Below are positions 61,054-64,000 of a DNA stretch of 64,000 nt, piece after piece. A program made the position numbers and the translations under genes. This stretch comes from Streptomyces sp. NBC_01231. Its GTDB lineage: Bacteria > Actinomycetota > Actinomycetes > Streptomycetales > Streptomycetaceae. Positions within the stretch are counted from its first letter, which is position 1, and every line of letters starts with the position of its first letter. The notes beneath the pieces were generated by a model. It saw nothing but the letters and a program-made list of their open reading frames with translations. It had not been told where the DNA came from and ran no database searches. The DNA is taken from assembly GCA_035999765.1 (NCBI GenBank), contig CP108521.1, positions 5,208,001 through 5,272,000 of the forward strand, written 5' to 3'.

Positions 61054-61815
61054 ATGACCGCCCCCGATCTCGTGAGCCGGTGGCACCGGCTCGCCGACGC
61101 CTCCGTCCTGCTCGACGGCTTCCACGCCCTCAAGCACGCGGTGCGTTTCGGCGCCGAGGTGTCGGTGGCCGTCGCCGTCGACCGGGCCGCCGCGCTCGCC
61201 CTCGCCGACGAGCTGGCCCCCGACGTACGGGACACGCTGGACGCGCTCCTGACGGAGGTCCCGGAGACGACGTACACCTCCCTGGTACCGCGCCCCCACC
61301 CCACCGCGGTGGCCGCCCTGGCCGTACGTCCCTCGCGCGCGTCCCATCTGAAAAGGCTGGCGCACACCCCGCGCACCGCGCCGGTCGTGGTGCTCGACAA
61401 CCCGCGCAACCTGGGCAACGCGGGGGCCGTGATCCGACTGGCCGCCGGTTTCGGCGCGACCGGAGTGGTCACCACCGGCACGCTCGACCCTTGGCATCCC
61501 ACGGTCGTACGCGGCGGAGCCGGGTTGCACTTCGCGACCGCGGTGGAGCGGCTGACCGTCGACGAACTGCCCGCCGGGCCGGTGTTCGCGCTCGACCCCG
61601 AGGGCGACGACCTGCGCGGCATCAAGCTCCCGGACGACGCCGTACTCGCCTTCGGCTCGGAACGCAGCGGCCTGTCGGCCGAGCTGCGCGCCCGGGCCGA
61701 CCACTTGTTGGCACTGCCGATGCGACCCCAGGTCTCCAGCTACAACCTCGCGACCAGTGTGGCCATGACGCTGTACCACTGGAGCGCGACCGGGGGCGCA
61801 CTCGGCGTCTCCTAG
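61054..61815 (+). CDS. SpoU/TrmH family RNA 2'-O-methyltransferase
   Basis: 253 residues. An N-terminal substrate-binding part (DASVLLDGFHALKHAVRFGAEVSVAVAVD) and the SPOUT knot motifs: NPRNLGNAGAVIRLAAGFGATGVV, AFGSERSGLSAELRARADHLLALPM and SSYNLATSVAMTLYHW. It methylates a ribose in tRNA or rRNA; the exact target is not evident. It converges with paaN. Confidence 0.9.
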   Translation: MTAPDLVSRWHRLADASVLLDGFHALKHAVRFGAEVSVAVAVDRAAALALADELAPDVRDTLDALLTEVPETTYTSLVPRPHPTAVAALAVRPSRASHLKRLAHTPRTAPVVVLDNPRNLGNAGAVIRLAAGFGATGVVTTGTLDPWHPTVVRGGAGLHFATAVERLTVDELPAGPVFALDPEGDDLRGIKLPDDAVLAFGSERSGLSAELRARADHLLALPMRPQVSSYNLATSVAMTLYHWSATGGALGVS

Positions 61816-61871
61816 GAGGTGCTCTGCGACGTGCTCTACGACCTGCTCTGCCAGGGGTTCTGGGAGGGGCC

Positions 61872-63578
61872 CTACGCGTCGCGCCGGACCTCCACGACCC
61901 GGAAGCGGTTCGCCACGAATGCCCCGTCCGTGAGGGCCGCGTTGGCCGCCGGGTTGCCGCCGGAGCCGTGGAGGTCGGAGAAGGCGGCCGTCTGGTTGAC
62001 GTACACCCCGCCCGTGAGGTTCAGCGACAGCTGGGCTGCCTCCTCCAGGCAGACCTCCTGGACGGCCTGCTCGACGTCCTCGTCGGTGGTGTACGCGCCG
62101 ACCGTCATCGCGCCCTTCTCGCGGATGGTCCGGCGCAGCAGCTCCGTCCCGTCGGCCGCCGAGTCGACGGCGACGGCGAAGGACACGGGTCCGAAGCACT
62201 CGCGCAGGTAGGCGGGCTCGTCGTCCGCCCCGTCCCAGTACTTCCGCGCACCGTCCAGCTTGACGATGACCGGGGTGCGGACGACCGCTCCCGGGAACTC
62301 CGGGTTGCTGATCTCCCGCGAGCCGAGGGCCACTTCGCCGAGCCCGGAGGCCGCCTCCAGACGGGTCTTCACATCCGGGTTGACGATGGCGCCGAGTAGG
62401 GCGTTCGCGCGCGCGTCGTCGCCCAGGAGGCCGTCGACGGAACGGGCCAGGTCCGCGACCACCTCCTCGAAGGTCTTGGGGCCCTCGTCGGTGCGGATGC
62501 CGTCGCGCGGGACGAGCAGGTTCTGCGGGGTGGTGCACATCTGGCCGCTGTACAGGGACAGCGAGAAGGCCAGGTTGGCGAGCATCCCCTTGTAGTTGCC
62601 GGTCGACTCCACCAGCACGGAGTTGACACCGGCCTTCTCGGTGTAGACCTGCGCCTGGCGGGCGTTGGCCTCCAGCCAGTCGCCGAACGCCGTCGAGCCC
62701 GTGTAGTCGATGATCCGGATCTCCGGGCGGGTGGCCAGCGTCTTCGCGATGCCCTCGCCGGGGCGCTCGGCGGCGAGGGCCACCAGGTTCGGGTCGAATC
62801 CGGCCTCGGCCAGAACCTGGCGGGCCACCTGCACGGTGAGCGCCAGCGGCAGCACCGCGCGCGGGTGCGGCTTGACCAGGACCGCGTTGCCCGTGGCGAG
62901 GGAGGCGAACAGGCCCGGGTAGCCGTTCCACGTCGGGAAGGTGTTGCAGCCGATGACGAGGCCGATGCCCCTCGGTACCGGGGTGAACTGCTTGGTGAGC
63001 GCCAGCGGGTCGCGCTTGCCCTGAGGCTTGGTCCACTCCGCGGTGTCGGGTGTGCGGACCTGCTCCACGTACGCGTACGCCACCGCTTCCAGTCCGCGGT
63101 CCTGCGCGTGCGGGCCGCCCGCCTGGAGCGCCATCATGAAGGCCTGGCCGGAGGTGTGCATGACCGCGTGCGCGAACTCGTGCGTCCGGTCGCTGATCCG
63201 GTTGAGGATCTCCAGGCAGACCACCGCGCGGATCTCCGCGCCCGCGTCCCGCCAGGCACGCTGTCCGGCCTTCATGGCGATCAGCAGCGCGTCGACGTCC
63301 GCGTGCGGGTAGGTGACGCCCAGCTCGATGCCGTACGGGGAGACCTCGCCGCCCACCCAGTCGTCCGTGCCGGGCTGGCCGAGGTCGAGGCGGGTGCCCA
63401 GGAGGGCGTCGAAGGCGGCCTTGCCCGCCGCGGCGTCCAGGCTGCCGTTCTCGCCGTAGGCCTTGGGGTGCTCGGGGTGCGGCGACCAGTACGCGCGCGT
63501 GCGGATCACTTCCAGCGCCTGGTCGAGGGTGGGCCGGTGCTTGGCGATCAGATCGTGCGCGGTGAGTTCGGCGGCCAT
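61872..63578 (-). CDS. paaN: Phenylacetic acid degradation aldehyde dehydrogenase PaaN
   Basis: 568 residues. An aldehyde-dehydrogenase-like core with Cys348 in SGQMCTTPQN, VIGCNTFPTWNGYPG and YTGSTAFGDWLE. The length and divergence from classical ALDHs fit PaaN, which handles the ring-cleavage semialdehyde stage of the phenylacetate pathway. AGGAG precedes ATG 63578. It is separated from paaABCDE by three unrelated genes but shares their operator. Confidence 0.9.
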   Translation of the reverse strand: MAAELTAHDLIAKHRPTLDQALEVIRTRAYWSPHPEHPKAYGENGSLDAAAGKAAFDALLGTRLDLGQPGTDDWVGGEVSPYGIELGVTYPHADVDALLIAMKAGQRAWRDAGAEIRAVVCLEILNRISDRTHEFAHAVMHTSGQAFMMALQAGGPHAQDRGLEAVAYAYVEQVRTPDTAEWTKPQGKRDPLALTKQFTPVPRGIGLVIGCNTFPTWNGYPGLFASLATGNAVLVKPHPRAVLPLALTVQVARQVLAEAGFDPNLVALAAERPGEGIAKTLATRPEIRIIDYTGSTAFGDWLEANARQAQVYTEKAGVNSVLVESTGNYKGMLANLAFSLSLYSGQMCTTPQNLLVPRDGIRTDEGPKTFEEVVADLARSVDGLLGDDARANALLGAIVNPDVKTRLEAASGLGEVALGSREISNPEFPGAVVRTPVIVKLDGARKYWDGADDEPAYLRECFGPVSFAVAVDSAADGTELLRRTIREKGAMTVGAYTTDEDVEQAVQEVCLEEAAQLSLNLTGGVYVNQTAAFSDLHGSGGNPAANAALTDGAFVANRFRVVEVRRDA

Positions 63579-63667
63579 GCGGGACCAACTCCTCGTTTCC
63601 TGAACTCTTCGTCGAGCTCATGACCTGGGCAGAAACATGGGCGGGAACAGGCGGTCAGAGTTAGAGT

Positions 63668-63686
63668 AACCGAACGATCGGTCGGG
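63668..63686. promoter_or_regulatory. PaaR-like palindromic operator between paaN and 3-hydroxyacyl-CoA dehydrogenase gene
   Basis: Core ACCGAACGATCGGT at 63669-63682, the exact inverted copy of the sequence upstream of paaA, sharing all 19 bases. It lies between two divergent pathway genes, so it could control both. Confidence 0.65.
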
Positions 63687-63738
63687 ACAAGGGGGTCCGC
63701 CGCATCTGTGGAAAACCCCGTGCGGGAGGATCGCGCAC

Positions 63739-64000
63739 ATGACAGGACTCGACCTCAGCAGCCCCGTGGCCGTCGTCGGCGCCGGCACCATGGGCCAGGG
63801 CATCGCCCAGGTCGCACTGGTCGCGGGCAATACCGTACGGCTGTACGACGCCATGCCCGGGCGGGCCCGGGAGGCCGCCGACGCGATCGGCGCGCGTCTG
63901 GACCGGCTCGTCGAGAAGGGCCGTCTCGACGCCGCCGACCGGGACGCGGCACGCACCCGTCTGCTGCCCGCCGAGAGCATCGCCGACCTCGCCGACTGCG
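63739..64000 (+). CDS. paaH: 3-hydroxyacyl-CoA dehydrogenase, N-terminal part
   Basis: The gene starts at ATG 63739 (GGGAGGAT site) and runs off the end of the window after about 87 codons. The visible part is the NAD-binding Rossmann domain: VAVVGAGTMGQGIAQVALVAGNTVRLYD. It would oxidise the 3-hydroxyadipyl-CoA intermediate of phenylacetate degradation, given the operator it shares with paaN and paaA. The symbol rests on that context. Confidence 0.85.
   Translation, partial: MTGLDLSSPVAVVGAGTMGQGIAQVALVAGNTVRLYDAMPGRAREAADAIGARLDRLVEKGRLDAADRDAARTRLLPAESIADLADC

Noticed and set aside
61813..61900. AGGAGGTG-like ribosome site followed by a plus-strand GTG frame after the SpoU gene
   Set aside because: The frame soon runs antisense through the clear paaN coding region, and the start region is a simple CTGCTCTGC-type repeat.
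60841..63621. Long minus-strand frame overlapping paaN and the SpoU gene
   Set aside because: Arg/Gly/Pro-rich shadow in a different frame from paaN; no motifs.

Overview
This is a high-GC actinobacterial chromosome segment, almost certainly from Streptomyces. It holds the replication origin and its conserved flanks. The evidence is the gene order trxB-trxA / parB-parA-rsmG-jag-yidC-yidD-rnpA-rpmH / dnaA-oriC-dnaN-gnd-recF-dciA-gyrB-gyrA, the many GTG starts with GGAGG-type ribosome sites, the parS sequence GTTTCACGTGAAAC, and DnaA boxes close to TTGTCCACA. All identifications come from reading the sequence; no database search was run.

Layout. 1-4.2 kb: the end of murJ, a membrane pseudokinase, an ECF sigma factor (SigM type) and its zinc-finger anti-sigma factor. 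4.3-6.5 kb: trxB and trxA behind a SigR-type promoter, then a convergent acetyltransferase. 6.6-12.7 kb (minus strand): the segregation and membrane-insertion cluster parB, parA, rsmG, jag, yidC, yidD, rnpA and rpmH, with four parS-type sites in its parB-parA end. 13-26 kb (plus strand): dnaA, the oriC region with about 18 DnaA-box-like sequences, dnaN, gnd, recF, dciA, gyrB, gyrA, a DUF3566 membrane protein and tRNA-Ile. 26-32 kb: small membrane proteins, a carboxymuconolactone decarboxylase-like protein, a secreted membrane-anchored protein facing a Ser/Thr kinase, an XRE-type regulator and tRNA-Ala. 32-40 kb: a DUF5324 protein, cyclophilin, rhomboid protease, crgA, a DUF881 protein, three class E sortases and pabA/trpG. 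39.8-40.9 kb: a nuclease gene that looks like an accessory insertion. 41-49.4 kb (minus strand): the growth and division operon fhaA-fhaB-pstP-rodA/ftsW-pbpA-pknB. 50-64 kb: tRNA-Leu, a DUF2252 protein, a J-domain protein, a rhodanese, an acyl-CoA dehydrogenase, the phenylacetate operon paaABCDE, an SdpA/SdpB-like pair (DUF5819 and HTTM), a SpoU methyltransferase, paaN, and the start of a 3-hydroxyacyl-CoA dehydrogenase.

How the genes work together. One block starts replication (DnaA, oriC, DnaN, RecF, DciA, gyrase) and segregates the copies (ParA, ParB, parS). A second coordinates polar wall growth and division (MurJ, CrgA, PknB/PstP, FhaA/FhaB, PbpA/SEDS). A third handles thiol stress (SigM, TrxA/B). 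A fourth degrades phenylacetate under what looks like one shared TetR/PaaR-type operator. The least ordinary observations are an antirepressor-like/Mrr nuclease fusion, a DnaA-box cluster about 20 kb from oriC, parS sites placed inside coding frames, an imperfect copy of the tRNA-Ile 3' end downstream of that gene, and the SdpAB-like pair with no visible toxin gene.
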